DNA of 64,000 nucleotides from Theropithecus gelada. Taxonomy: Eukaryota > Chordata > Mammalia > Primates > Cercopithecidae. Below are positions 37,083 through 48,311 of the stretch, piece by piece. Location: positions 8,802,209 through 8,866,208 of the forward strand of contig NC_037682.1 of NCBI RefSeq assembly GCF_003255815.1, read 5' to 3'. Every line of letters starts with the position of its first letter. Position 1 is the first letter of the stretch. The position numbers and the translations under genes are program-made. Below the pieces are notes generated by a model, which had not been told where the DNA came from, did no database searches, and worked only from the letters and a program-made list of their open reading frames with translations.

Positions 37083-37421
37083 AACCCTTTATAAGAAATA
37101 AAGTCTCCTCCTTTCAAAATTTATAAACTGTGTATATTGAGTTTCTTTTTTTAGTTAACAATTATCAATAATACACTTTATATGAAACAAGGGGAAAGAT
37201 ATTGCTTAATCTCTATTTTACATGGAAGGAAGAAAGTATGAATCGTTTGTGCAATGGGTTACAAGGCCCTAATTAGGGTTGCTAGGTTTAGCAAATAAAA
37301 ATTTTATATAGGATTTGCATTTAAATTTGAATTTTGGAAAAAATGAGTTTTTTTAGTTGTTAATAGGACATACTTATACTAAAAAACCAATAGGTGTTTC
37401 TCCAAGGTTCAGATATAATTG

Positions 37422-37736
37422 GTGGGTTTTTGTTTTGTTTTTGTTTTTGTTTTTGAGACAGTCTTGCTCTGTTGCCCAGCCTGGAGTGCAGTGGCGTGAT
37501 CTTGGCTCACTGCAACGTCCGCCTCCCGGGTTTAACCCATTCTCGTGCCTCAACGTCCTGAGTAGCTGAGATTATAGGTGCGTGCCACCACACCTGGCTA
37601 ATTTTTGTATTTTTAGTAAAGACAAGGTTTTGCCATAATGGCCAGACTGGTCTCCAACTCCTGGCCTCAAGTGATCCACCTGCCTCAGCCTCCCAAGGTG
37701 CTGGGGTTACAGGTGTGAGCCACTGTGCCCAGGCTA
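37422..37736 (-). mobile_element. Alu
   Basis: Minus-orientation AluS-like copy. Confidence 0.92.
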
Positions 37737-37740
37737 TCAC

Positions 37741-38142
37741 CAGTGTTAAATCATGTTTAGCCTAAAGCTGCCTTCTTACGTATTTTAAGTCTGGCTTAAA
37801 GGTTTCTCTGTACATTGTGAACTATAACCTAAATGGACTTGTAAGCAGACTGTAGCCAACACTTGTGGCAGTCACTGAGTTTTGGCTAATCAAAGGTGGC
37901 CAACTGTTCAAACTGTGTTCAGATAAGGGAAACACCAATCTGTAACCAGTCTGGCTGTTTCCTGTATCTCACTTATGTTTTCTGTACTTCATTTTCCTTT
38001 CTGTCCGTAAATCTTCCACCACGTGGCTACACTGGCATCTCTGAGCCCACTCTGGCATGAGAGGCTGCCCAATTCTTGAATTGTTCTTTGCTCAGTTAAA
38101 CACTGTGAAACTTACCTGGGCTAAAGTTTTCCTTTTTGACAC
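37741..38142 (+). mobile_element. LTR-like sequence, family uncertain
   Basis: Wording such as CAATCAAAGGTGGCCAACTG, TAACCAGTCTGGCTGTTTCC and GCTCAGTTAAACACTGTG resembles a primate ERV LTR in plus orientation. 38143-38760 following it could be internal retroviral sequence, but no protein is readable. Confidence 0.5.
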
Positions 38143-38762
38143 TGAGCATCCTGTATTTTATCTGTTGACCCTGGATTGATATTTACAGCTTCTTTCTTCC
38201 ATACCCATTCATGTTCCTTTAGTTCCTTTACTTAATGAGGTGACCCAAACTTCATTCCTGAAGGGTCTTGAGTCCTTGCTTATTCTGCTTGTATTGGGTC
38301 ACTTGAGGCTTTCATTAACACTGTCATTGAACCCGGCAATCCTCAGAGATGTCTCAGGGATCCCCTGGGTACGGCGGACTCCTTGTCTCTGTTGTGTGGC
38401 AGCAGCAGCTCCTTGGTGGACAGTCAGGGTCAGTCTTCCTCTTAGAGCTCTTGGCCCCCAGGCAAAGCGACGGGGGCAGCCTTCCAGTTCAAAAAAACCA
38501 TGCAGTGTCAATTCCTGGCAGCATTCTCCCGTGGACACTGAGGCCTCTAAACCTTTGATGGAATGGGAAGACAATATTTTGTCAGAGGCTTTCAGGTAGG
38601 AGGACAATGGTAGCAGCGTAGGTCCCCAGTGTCGCCTAGAGAAACAATATGGAATGAGGAGAAAAGATAAAATTATGCAACAGCAAGCCCTCAGGATAAC
38701 TTGGAGACAAGAATGCTCAAACTTAAAAAGAACAAGAAAAACAAATAACATAGAAATTACCC

Positions 38763-39014
38763 GGCCGGGCGTGGTGACTCAACGTTTGTAATCCCAGCAC
38801 TTCGGGAGGCTGAGGTGGACAGATTACTTGAGCCCAGGAGTTCGAAACTAGCCAGGGCAACATGGTGAAAACCTATCTTTACAAAAAATACAAAAATTAG
38901 CTGGGCGTGGTGGTGTGCACCTGTAGTTCTAGCTACTTGGGAGGCTGAGATAGGAGGATTATTTGAGCCCTGGAGGTCCAGGCTGCACTCCAACCTGGAC
39001 CAGACAGAGTGAGA
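38763..39014 (+). mobile_element. Alu
   Basis: Plus-orientation old copy; its tail is replaced by the purine microsatellite that follows. Confidence 0.88.
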
Positions 39015-39170
39015 CAAGAAAGAAACGAAAGAAAGAAAGAGAGAGAGAGAGAGGGAGGGAGGGAGGGAAAGAGAGAGAGAGAGAGGAAGAAGAAGAAGGA
39101 GGAGGAGGAGGAGGAAGAGGAAGAAGAAGGAGAAGAAGGAGAAGAAGAGAAAAGAGAGAAAAAGGAAAAA
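39015..39170. repeat. polypurine microsatellite (GAAA/GAGA/GGGA/GAA/GGA)
   Basis: About 155 bp almost purely A and G on the plus strand, moving through AAAG, AG, AGGG, AGA, GGA and GAA units; an expanded Alu tail. The overlapping charged frames are low complexity, not genes. Confidence 0.95.
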
Positions 39171-39399
39171 CAAGTGACAGCTCAGACTTTCCTTCCCACA
39201 TGCCCATTCCAGCCCCACCTGCCACAAGACTGGCTGAGGAAAACTGGGGCAAAGGAGAGGAGGGAGTTGTAAAGGGCTTAAGCTTGATCTAAGACCTCAC
39301 CAAAAACGCTAAGTACACCTTGAGCCTGAAAATGTTCAAAAGTGTCTGCAGTAGTGTCAGAGCTGGGACAATACGTGGAGGATTTAAAAGTACACATGA

Positions 39400-39681
39400 G
39401 GCCAGGCACGGTAGCTCATGCCTGTAATCCCAGCACTTTGGGAGGCCGAGGCGGGTGGATCGCCTGAGGTCAGGAGTTCGAGACCAGCCTGGCCAACATG
39501 GTGAAATCCCATCTCTACTAAAAATACAAAATTAGCCAGGTGTGGTGGCACGTGCCAGCTACTCGGGAGGCTGAGGAAGGAGAATCGCTTGAACCCAGGA
39601 GGTGGAGGTTGCAGTGAGCTGAGATCGTGTCACTGCACTCCAGCCTGGGTGACAGAGCAAAAACTTTGTCTCAAAAAAAAA
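39400..39681 (+). mobile_element. Alu
   Basis: Plus-orientation copy with a short deletion in the right arm (CACGTGCCAGCTACTCG). Confidence 0.93.
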
Positions 39682-39689
39682 GTTACAGG

Positions 39690-40620
39690 TGAAATATGAA
39701 GCCACAGTCTTGGAAATACATAGATCCTTGTGGAGCAACTACCCACAAAAGAAGGGAAAAGTGTCCTTTGGCATTTGAGTGTGACTAGGGAAGCAAATGG
39801 AGAAGTTTAATTGCCCTCCAAGACAAAAAAAAAAAAAAAAAAAAAGAAGACCCACAACCCCCACCCCTGCAAAACAAATTCACTAAAGCATCTGGACTTC
39901 ATAACGTTGCCAGAAGAGGGCGCATTATCTAGGGATCTTGTAAAACATCCAATACCACAAAAATGAATAATGAAAAGATAGGTTCATACAGTTATTGCAA
40001 AATATCAGAAAATGAATTTCATCACATATGAACCAAGGAAAATTCACAAACCTCTGAAACAATAGCCATGACGAAGAAGAAAGCTGTAATACAACACTAA
40101 ACAGAACCAAATATATGCAAAACAAGCTTTTGAAGACATGCAAAACCACTTTGGGTGGGAAATTTAAAAACGAAGAACAGAAATAGACAAAATAGAAGAA
40201 GAAATGAAAATAGATTTGATTGAATTCTGGAAAGAAATGGAATAAACAGACAAAATTATCTAGAAGTAAAGATTAAATTACAAGATGCCCAAGGGAGAAT
40301 AAATTCAAATAAAAATTTAATAAGGGGCATTAAAAGAACACAGGAAACCAAGCAAGAGAATGAAAATGAGATAAAGAAGTAGGCTGGGTCCAAAGAAAGT
40401 AATAGAAACAGAATATACTCAAAGAACAAATCACATGTGTGTTATTGGAGTCCCTGAAGACAAAATAAACAACTAAACTAGAACTAATATTTAACACTGT
40501 AAGAAAACTGTCCAGGAGCAAAAAATCTGCACATTGGAAGAGCCCACTGGGAATGTGGGAAGATTCACTCAGTGTGATCAACTTTGAAACATATCCTAGT
40601 AAAACTCTAATTTTAAAGAC
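39690..40620 (+). mobile_element. L1/HAL1-like LINE fragment
   Basis: A-rich sense strand, with GAGTCCCTGAAGACAAAAT and coiled-coil-coding A/G-rich text typical of L1 ORF1. It appears to continue beyond inserted Alus at 41233-41325 and 41638-41788. No intact frame. Confidence 0.55.
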
Positions 40621-40922
40621 TTTTATTATTATTATTTTTTGAAACGGAGTCCCACTCTGTCACCCACTCTGGAATGCAGTGGCATGATCTCGGATCACTG
40701 CAACCTCCGCCTCCTGGATCCAAGTGATTGTCCTGCCTCAGCCTTCCGAGTAACTGGGATTACAGTCACCTGCCACCACGCCCGGCTAATTTTTGTATTT
40801 TTGGTAGAGATGAGGTTTCGCCATGTTGGCCAGGCTGGTCTGGAACTCCTGACATCAGGTAATCCGCCCACCTTGGCCTCCCAAAGTGCTGGGATTACAG
40901 GTGTGAGCCACCATGCCTGGCC
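40621..40922 (-). mobile_element. Alu
   Basis: Minus orientation, inserted in the LINE fragment. Confidence 0.93.
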
Positions 40923-40963
40923 TCAAAGACTCTTTTTAAAAAAAAAACCCTCAAGGACTCCAG

Positions 40964-41231
40964 TTTGTTGCCCAGGCTGGAGTGCAGTGGCGTGATCTCG
41001 GCTCACTGCAAGCTCCGCCTCCCTGGTTCATGCCATTCTCCTGCCTCAGCCTCCTGAGTAGCTGGGAATACAGGTGCCCGCCACCATGCCTGGCTAATTT
41101 TTTGTATTTTTTTAGTAGAGATGGGGTTTCACCATGTTAGCCAGGATGGCCTCGATCTCCTGACCTCATGATTCACCTGCCTCGGCCTCCCAAAGTGCTG
41201 GGATTACAGGCGTGAGCCACCACGCCTGGCC
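40964..41231 (-). mobile_element. AluY, 3' truncated
   Basis: Starts at TTGCCCAGGCTGG without the usual T run, so the tail side is missing. Confidence 0.9.
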
Positions 41232-41325
41232 TACAGCAGACTTTTTAAACCAGCATACAAAGCAAGATAGCAACGGAGCAGCAGGTTTTAGACATTATAC
41301 CTTTACAAGTGTGAGCCAGGATTTT

Positions 41326-41624
41326 TTTTTTTTTTCTTTTTTTTGAGACGGAGTCTCGCGCTGTCGCCCAGGCTGGAGTGCAGTGGCCGGATCTCAGCTC
41401 ACTGCAAGCTCCGCCCCCCGGGTTCACGCCATTCTCCGGCCTCAGCCTCCCGAGTAGCTGGGACTACAGGCGCTGCCACCTCGCCCGGCTATTTTTTGTA
41501 TTTCTTAGTAGAGACGGGGTTTCACCGTGTTCGCCAGGATGGTCTCGATCTCCTGACCTCGTGATCCGCCCATCTCGGCCTCCCAAAGTGCTGGGATTAC
41601 AGGCTTGAGCCACCGCGCCCGGCC
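41326..41624 (-). mobile_element. AluY with TSD
   Basis: 13-bp direct repeat GAGCCAGGATTTT at 41313-41325 and 41625-41637. Confidence 0.95.
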
Positions 41625-41788
41625 GAGCCAGGATTTTATATTCAGACAAACTATCCTTCAAGTATCATGGTTATAGGAAACAATTTTCTGTTTTTCAATA
41701 AGTACCAATGGAATTCTGCACCCATGAGCCAGTCTGATAGAGATGTGTTTTATCCACACCAAAGAGAACAATTATAAATAGTATATAT

Positions 41789-42098
41789 AGGCTGAGCGTG
41801 GTGGCTCACATCTGTAATTCCAGCACTTGGGGAGGCCAAGGCGGGAAGATCGCTTGAGGCCAGCTGTTTCAGAACAGACTGGGTAACATAGTGAGACCCT
41901 GTCTCTACAAAAATTAAAAAAAAAACACGAAAACACAGCAGCCAAGTGTGGTGGCGCATGTGTGCAGTCCTAGCTGCCTCCTGAGGCAGGAGGATGGCAG
42001 CTTGAGCCCAAGAGTTCAAGGTTGCAGTGAGCCATGATCACACCACTGCACTCCAGCCTGGGTGACAGAGTGAGGCCTTGTCTCAAAAAAAAAAAAAA
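41789..42098 (+). mobile_element. old Alu (AluJ-like)
   Basis: Plus orientation, A tail interrupted by G. Confidence 0.88.
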
Positions 42099-42108
42099 GA
42101 AAAAAGAA

Positions 42109-42418
42109 GGCCGGGCACGGTGACTCATGCCTGTAATCCCAGCACTTTGGGAGGGCAAGGCGGGCAGATCACTTTACGTCAGGAGTTTAAGACCAGCCTG
42201 CCCAACATGGTGAAACCCTGTCTCTACTAAAGACAAAAAAAATTAGCTGGGTATTGTGGTGGGCGCCTATAATTCCAGCTACTCAGGAGGCTGAGGCAGG
42301 AGAATCGCTTGAACCTGGAAGGTGGAGGTTTCAGTGACCCGAGATTGCGCTATTGCACTCCAGCCTGGGTGACAAGAGCGAGACTCTATCTCAAAAGAAA
42401 CAACAACAACAAAAAAAG
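42109..42418 (+). mobile_element. Alu
   Basis: Plus orientation with an AAC-rich tail. Confidence 0.93.
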
Positions 42419-42610
42419 AACACATTTTGCATGCCTTGGCAAATTGTCATACTCCTTTCTAAGTTTGGATCAACTTTCAACATCTTATCCTTTGTACTTC
42501 CAATGTTGTGAAATATCTCCAAGTTCTTTTAAACTTTTTGCCAGCGGCATTTCTTCTAGGACATCGTTATCCTTTTCGTGACCGCTGCCTGCCTTAATAA
42601 TTATCCTTGA

Positions 42611-42633
42611 TCCTCGTTAGTATAGTGGTTAGT
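42611..42633 (+). repeat. tRNA-Asp 5' fragment (retrosequence)
   Basis: 23 nt matching the 5' end of tRNA-Asp from its first base (TCCTCGTTAG, then TATAGTGGTT...) through the D-arm, followed directly by an A-rich run. No anticodon arm, so not a gene. Confidence 0.75.
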
Positions 42634-42648
42634 TAAAAAAAACAAAAT

Positions 42649-43225
42649 CAGCTGGATGTGGTGGCTCATGCCTATAGTCTTAACACTTTGGGAGATTAAG
42701 GCCGGAGGATTGCCTGAGCTCAGGCGTTCAAGACCAGCCTGGGCAATACAGTGAGACCCCATCTATAGAAAAAAAAATTTTTTTTGGTATTCTTAGTAGA
42801 GATGGGGTTTCACTATGTTGGCCAGGCTGGTCTTGAACTCCTGACCTGGTGATCCACCCTTCTTGGCCTCCCAAAGTGTTGGGATTACAGGTGTGAGCCA
42901 CCATGCCTGGCCTAATTTTTGTATTTTTAGTAGAGATGGGGTTTCACTATGTTGGCCAGGCTGGTCTCGAACTCCTAACCTTGGGTGATCCGCCAGCCAT
43001 GGCCTCCCAAAGTGCTGGGATTACAGGCATGAGCCACCGCCCCTGGCCTCTAAAAAAATGCAGAAACCTAGCTGGGTGTGGTGGCACATGCCTATCATCT
43101 AAGCTACTTGGGAGGGTGAGGTTGGAGGATTGCTTGAGCTCAGGAGTTTGAGGCTGCAGTGAGCCATGATCGTGCCACTTCAGTACAGTTTGAGCAACAG
43201 AACGAGACCCTGACCAAAAAAAAAA
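42649..43225 (+). mobile_element. old Alu interrupted by antisense Alu pieces
   Basis: Plus-orientation AluJ-like arms at 42649-42777 and about 43049-43225, with antisense Alu 5' halves between. The whole unit, together with the tRNA-Asp fragment, lies between direct repeats ATCCTTGA at 42603-42610 and 43226-43233. Confidence 0.8.
42778..43048 (-). mobile_element. two tandem antisense Alu 5' halves
   Basis: About 42778-42912 and 42913-43048 are two similar 135-bp segments, each running from TTTTAGTAGAGATGGGG to a CCTGGCC end. Confidence 0.8.
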
Positions 43226-43549
43226 ATCCTTGACATCTGAATCCTTGCAGAATTCACAGCAACATCCTCATCTGTGCTTGACAGTTTCACATTAATCAAT
43301 TCATGCCAACTTCTGAAATGATGAAACAAACCACCCTTTACCGTTGGTAAAAGTTTCTACAGTCTCCTTGAAATTACTGTTTTCTGTCAATGTGGCAATT
43401 AACTTCAATGCTTCAGCCTGAATGCTGGCCAAACCGATGGGGATTGTTAACAAATTACAGTCTTCAGTTCAACATAGAAGTAAACATTCCATTTCAACCA
43501 CAAATGACTTCTGTTTCCAGTGCAATTTAAACTAAAAGATGTTGAAGCA

Positions 43550-43682
43550 GCCTGGACGTGTTGGCTCATGCCTGTAATCCCAGCACTTTGGGAGGCTGAG
43601 GTGGGAGGATCTCTTGAGCTCAGGAGTTCAAGACTAGCCTGGGCAACAAAGAAAAAAAAATTAAAAGAAAAAATTTAAAAAA
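43550..43682 (+). mobile_element. Alu left-arm insertion with TSD
   Basis: Single left arm with an A-rich tail; direct repeat ATGTTGAAGCA at 43539-43549 and 43683-43693. Confidence 0.88.
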
Positions 43683-43714
43683 TATGTTGAAGCAACTTTA
43701 CCTCGTTTATTATA

Positions 43715-44125
43715 TGTATTAGTTTATTTCGTGTTGCTCTGAAGGAACACTGGAGACTAGGTAATTTATAAAGAAAAGAGGTTTATTTGGGTCACAGTTC
43801 TACAGTCTGTACGAGAAGCATGGCACCAGCACCTGCTTCTGGTGAGGCCTGGGGAAGCTTACAACCATGGCAGAGGGCAAAGGGGGAGCAGTGTATCACA
43901 TGGCAGGAGAAGGAGCAAGACAGAGGGATGGGGAGCTGCCACACTTTTAAATAATCAGTTCTCATGTGAACTTACTACCACTCATTACCTTGAAGAGGGC
44001 ACCAAGCCATTCCTGAGGGATCCACTCCCATGGCCCAACCCCTCCCACTAAGCCCCACCTCCAACATTGGGGGGGGTCACACTTCAACATGAGAATTGGA
44101 GGAGATAAGCATCCAAACTATATCA
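43715..44125 (-). mobile_element. MST-type MaLR LTR, solitary
   Basis: 411 bp. Minus strand opens TGATATAGTTTGGATG, contains AATAAACCTC and ends ACTAATACA, the MST/THE1 LTR layout and length. No internal region adjoins. Confidence 0.82.
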
Positions 44126-44265
44126 TGATATTCATCAGACTTTCAATATAGTTCGTGCCACAGCTTCATATACAATTTCACTTCCAGTCTTATCCTCATT
44201 TTTTTTGGCTGTACTTTTATATTTGTTAGCCATTCCCCCTTCCAGTTATTCATCCGATTTTTAAA

Positions 44266-44582
44266 ATTATTATTATTATTATTATTATTATTATTTTGAG
44301 AAGGAGTCTCGCTCTGTCACCCAGGCTGGAGTGCAGTGGCACAATCTTGGCTCACGGCAACCTCTGCCTCCCAGGTTTAAGTGATTCTCCTGCCTCAGCC
44401 TCCGAGTAGCTGGGATTATAGGCGCCCACCACCACGGGCGCCTGGCTAATTTTTGTATTTTTAGTAGAGACGGAGTTTCACCAGGTTGGCCAGGATGGTC
44501 TTCAACTCCTGACCTCAAGTGATCCATCCACCTTGGCCTCCCAAAGCGCTGGGATTACAGGTGTGAGTCACCGCGCCCGGCC
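44266..44582 (-). mobile_element. Alu with ATT-repeat tail
   Basis: Minus orientation. The poly-T tail has become about ten ATT units (44266-44295). Confidence 0.93.
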
Positions 44583-44861
44583 CAATCATTGAATTTCATA
44601 AAATGTTATATCTGTTGATCACTGAGAGACAAGGAGGCAACCCAACTATACACTTGTCTGGCGTCTGCATGAGCTGAATGACAGACCAGCACTGACCAGC
44701 CAATCACCACTAGTCTTCGAAAGCAGTGATGTTCTAATCATGATGCCCATCTGTTATTTATGTCATGTTTTTTGGACTAAAGAGCCAGCAGCAAGGTTTG
44801 GACCTTACAGAATTCGTTAAAATTCCATGGTAAATGAAGTTTGAACCATGCTGGTGGGGAG

Positions 44862-45067
44862 ATCATCCTGGCTAACACGGTGAAACCCTGTCTCTACTAA
44901 AAAATACAAAAATCTAGCCGGGCGAGGTGGCGGGCGCCTGTAGTCCCAGCTACTCGGGAGGCTGCAGTGGGAGAATGGCGTAAACCCGGGAGGCGGAGCT
45001 TGTAGTGAGCTGAGATCTGGCCACTGCACTCCAGCCTGGGCGACAGAGCGAGACTCCATCTCAAAAA
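44862..45067 (+). mobile_element. AluY ending at an assembly gap
   Basis: Plus orientation; begins partway into the left arm (GATCATCCTGGCTAAC) and runs into unknown bases at its tail. Confidence 0.9.
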
Positions 45068-45339
45068 NNNNNNNNNNNNNNNNNNNNNNNNNNNNNNNNN
45101 NNNNNNNNNNNNNNNNNNNNNNNNNNNNNNNNNNNNNNNNNNNNNNNNNNNNNNNNNNNNNNNNNNNNNNNNNNNNNNNNNNNNNNNNNNNNNNNNNNNN
45201 NNNNNNNNNNNNNNNNNNNNNNNNNNNNNNNNNNNNNNNNNNNNNNNNNNNNNNNNNNNNNNNNNNNNNNNNNNNNNNNNNNNNNNNNNNNNNNNNNNNN
45301 NNNNNNNNNNNNNNNNNNNNNNNNNNNNNNNNNNNNNNN
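45068..45339. other. assembly gap, 272 N
   Basis: Undetermined bases between a plus-orientation and a minus-orientation AluY. Confidence 1.
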
Positions 45340-45511
45340 AGTAGCTGGGACTACAGGCGCCCGCCACCACGCCCGGCTAGTTTTTTGTATTTTTAGTAGA
45401 GACGGGGTTTCACCATGTTAGCCAGGATGGTCTCGATCTCCTGACCTCGTGATCCGCCCGCCTCGGCCTCCCAAAGTGCTGGGATTACAGGCTTGAGCCA
45501 CCGCGCCCGGC
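45340..45511 (-). mobile_element. AluY starting at an assembly gap
   Basis: Minus orientation; only the left half is visible. Confidence 0.93.
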
Positions 45512-45599
45512 CTTATTTTCTTAAGAAAATAAAAATCATTAGGAACAAAAGAATTCAGTAGATATCTAGTTTGAAAATTAACATATAAAAATCAACAGG

Positions 45600-45838
45600 T
45601 TTGCTACAGACAAGGGCTCTGAAAAATATGGCCTGTGGTTCAAATCCAACCCACTGTCTGTTTTTGCAAAGATTTACTGGAACACAACAATGCTCATTCA
45701 TGTATGTACTGTCTATGGCTGTTTCCATGCTATAATGGTGAAGGTGAGTAGCTGTGACAGAGACCATAAGGTCCATAAAACCTAAAATATTTACTATTTG
45801 ACCCCTTACAGAAAAAGTTTGCCACCCCCTGCTATAGA
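45600..45838 (-). mobile_element. short nonautonomous DNA transposon (hAT-like)
   Basis: TTACTGGAACACAACAATGC, TGTCTATGGCTGTTTCC, CAGAGACCATAAGG and GAAAAAGTTTGCCACCCC in order match a common mammalian hAT MITE; subfamily not assigned. Confidence 0.65.
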
Positions 45839-45890
45839 TTAAAAAAAAATCAGTCAGAAAATAAAATGAAAAAATAAAAGCCCCAATTTT

Positions 45891-46201
45891 TGTTTTTTGT
45901 TTTTTGTTTTTTTTTTTTTTGAGATGGAGTCTTGCTCTGTCGCCCAGGCTGGAGTACAGTGGCGCGATCTCAGCTCACTGCAAGCTCCGCCTCCCGGGTT
46001 CACGCCATTCTCCCACTGCAGCCTCCCGAATAGCTGGGACTACAGGCGCCCGCCACCTCCCCTGGCTAGATTTTTGTATTTTTAGTAGAGACGGGGTTTC
46101 ACCATGTTAGCCAGGATGGTCTCGATCTCCTGACCTCGTGATCCACCCGTCTCGGCCTCCCAAAGTGCTGGCATTACAGGCTTGAGCCACCGCGCCCGGC
46201 C
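45891..46201 (-). mobile_element. AluY
   Basis: Minus orientation; flanks CCAATTTT on both sides suggest the target-site duplication. Confidence 0.93.
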
Positions 46202-46204
46202 CCA

Positions 46205-46514
46205 ATTTTGGTTTTTAGAGACAGAGTCTTCCTCTGTAACCCAGGCTGGTGTGCAGCGGTGCAACTGTGACTCGAATAACAGCCTCAAACTCCTAGGCTT
46301 AAGTGATCTTCCCACCTCAGCTTCTTGAGTAGCTGGGACTACAGGCACATGCTGCCGTGCCCCACTCATGTTTAAAACATTTTTTTCTTTGTAGAAACGG
46401 AGTCTTGCTATGTTTCCCAGGCTGGTCTCGAACTCCTGGTCTCAAGCAATCCTCCCCCATCTTGGCCTCCTAAAGTACTGGAATTACAGGTGTGAGCCAG
46501 TCATGCCCAGCCCC
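46205..46514 (-). mobile_element. old Alu (AluJ-like)
   Basis: Diverged minus-orientation copy abutting the AluY. Confidence 0.85.
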
Positions 46515-47860
46515 TCAGTTTTTAATACAAACAATTATTAATATAACTAGGAAGAAATAAACTTAAACTATTATATATGAACAAAACCTCACAACTGTAC
46601 GGATATCCAAGGAGATGTGAATAAATGGAATTATGTATTTCGTGATAGAAAACTAAAGCAAGCCTTTTTCTAAATTAATCTGCCACTCTAGCCAAAGACC
46701 ACCAGGAATACATCTGCGGTTGAACAAATTGGGCATATTACTCCTGCACTCTGGGGCATTTCAGTAAGAAGGTGCTAGAAAGGACTTAAAGGAGGATTTG
46801 TGCCCATGTTCAGTGATTTCAGTCAGGGTTTAGGGAAGCCAGGCTTCTCTCTGGCTTGGATGCTGTCAGAGGTGGGGGTATGTCTATGACGGACTATCTT
46901 AATGAATCTTGCCCAGGAGAGAAGATTAGCTGGAGGCTAGTGCTGTAATTGGTAAGGAAACAACAGTCACTCTCCTGTGGGAGAAAGAGGGATGTTTCAT
47001 GCCTTTTGTGGTTTGGACGGTGTTCACCTTTGCCAGCGTTCAGATGTGATGATGGAGAGGTTCTGTTTCTGTCTTGCTCCCTCATGGTCACAGAGTGACC
47101 TTGTCCGACGCTGATGTTCTCTGAAATTTATGTTCAACAGAATACCAAGGCCAGCTCCCAGATGTCCAGGGATGTATAAATTAAACGCAATTTAAATCTA
47201 AATTTCCAGTTTTGTGTTTATGTGAGAACTTGAAAAAATATATCTAAGTTGGGTGTCTGAACAAATAAACATTAGAGAAGAGTTGAGAAACCAAAAAGAG
47301 AATTGTGAAATCTAAAAGACTGAAAAATGTTGATAAATTTGACTACAAAAAATAAGTCTTTATCCTGGGTACAGTGGCTCACGCCTGTAATTCCAGTGTG
47401 ATTTGGAAGGCCAAAGCGGGCAGATAGCTTGAGTCCAGGAGTTCAAGACCTGGGCAACATGGCAAAACTCTGCCTCTACCAAAAATACAAAAGTGAGCCA
47501 CGTGGTGGCGCGGGCCTGTGGTTCTAGCTACACGGGAGGCTGAGGTTGGGGGATGGATTAAGCCTGGGAGGTCGAGGCTGCAGTTAGCCAATCAAACCAC
47601 TGCACTCCAGCCTAGGTGAGTGAGACCTTGTCTATAAAACCAAACAACAACAAAAATAAGTCTTTGTCCACCAAAAATCACCTTTACACAGGTTTGCAAG
47701 ACAGACCACAGATAAAACATTTTCAATGCATTTGAGAAAAGGGTTGATGTCCCTAATAAACTAAAAATGAAGAACCCATCTACCAACCAATATAAAGAGT
47801 TCAGAATCGTTTTAGATTTTTACAACGATCATGTCCCATTAAAAACAATACAAGAAAAAA
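46515..47860 (+). mobile_element. L1-like fragments and unassigned sequence
   Basis: 46515-46690 and 47150-47360 plus 47652-47860 carry A-rich L1 ORF2-like wording (TTTGCAAGACAGACC ... GATGTCCCTAATAAAC). 46690-47150 in between is unique and unidentified. No gene. Confidence 0.4.
47365..47651 (+). mobile_element. old Alu with TSD
   Basis: Diverged plus copy between near-identical AAAATAAGTCTTTATCC and AAAATAAGTCTTTGTCC. Confidence 0.88.
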
Positions 47861-47863
47861 ACC

Positions 47864-48150
47864 TGGCTGGGCGCGGTGGCTCACGCCTGTAATCCAAGCA
47901 CTTCCGGAGGCCAAGGCTGGAGGATCACCTGAGGTCAGTAGTTCGAGACCAGCCTGGCCAACATGGCAAAACTCTGTCTCTACTAAAAATACAAAAATTA
48001 GGTGGGCGCGGTGGTGCGCACCTGTAATTCCAGCTACTCCGGAGGCTGAGGCAGGAGAATCGCTTGAACCCGGGAGGCGTAGGTTGCAGTGAAGCTGAGA
48101 TCGCGCCACTGCACTTCAGCCTGGGCGACAGAATGAGACTCTAAAAAATA
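47864..48150 (+). mobile_element. Alu
   Basis: Plus-orientation copy; its tail leads directly into the purine tract at 48151. Confidence 0.93.
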
Positions 48151-48311
48151 AAAAATAAGAAAAAGAAAGAGGGAAGGAAGGGAAGGAAAGGAAGGAAGGG
48201 AAGGGAAGGGGAAAGAGGGGAGGAAGGGAGGAAGGGAGGGGAGGGGAGGGAAGGGGTGGGGTGGGGAGGGGAGGGACTGGGCGGGGCGGGGAAGGGAAGG
48301 GAGGGGAGGGG
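48151..48311 (+). repeat. G-rich purine microsatellite at the RNASEH2C promoter
   Basis: GGAA, GGGAA, then GGGGA, GGGGT and GGCGGGGCGGGG units, about 160 bp with nearly no pyrimidines on the plus strand. Many G3-G4 runs with short loops suggest G-quadruplex capacity. It ends about 175 bp before the RNASEH2C start codon. Confidence 0.93.

Larger units (their letters stand above)
35270..37150 (+). mobile_element. ERV LTR-like sequence broken by Alus (tentative)
   Basis: The non-Alu pieces 35270-35640, 36343-36820 and 37083-37150 read like parts of a retroviral LTR. They include CCTAATTCCTGGCCCTGACAG, TGAATATTCATAGCTCC and a terminal AAATAAAGTCTCC signal. Family not identified. Confidence 0.4.
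42420..43714 (-). mobile_element. Tigger-like DNA transposon relic (tentative)
   Basis: Read on the minus strand, 43350-43250 gives residues like KGWFVSSFQKLA then INVKLSSTDEDVA, and 42520-42430 gives STKDKMLKVDPNLERSMTI. These resemble pogo/Tigger-type transposase text but with frameshifts and stops. Later SINE insertions at 42611-43225 and 43550-43682 break it. Confidence 0.4.

Noticed and set aside
39009..39272. Charged Glu/Lys/Arg-rich frame
   Set aside because: Translation of the purine microsatellite.
42611..42633. Functional tRNA-Asp gene
   Set aside because: Only the first 23 nt are present; no anticodon or T arm.
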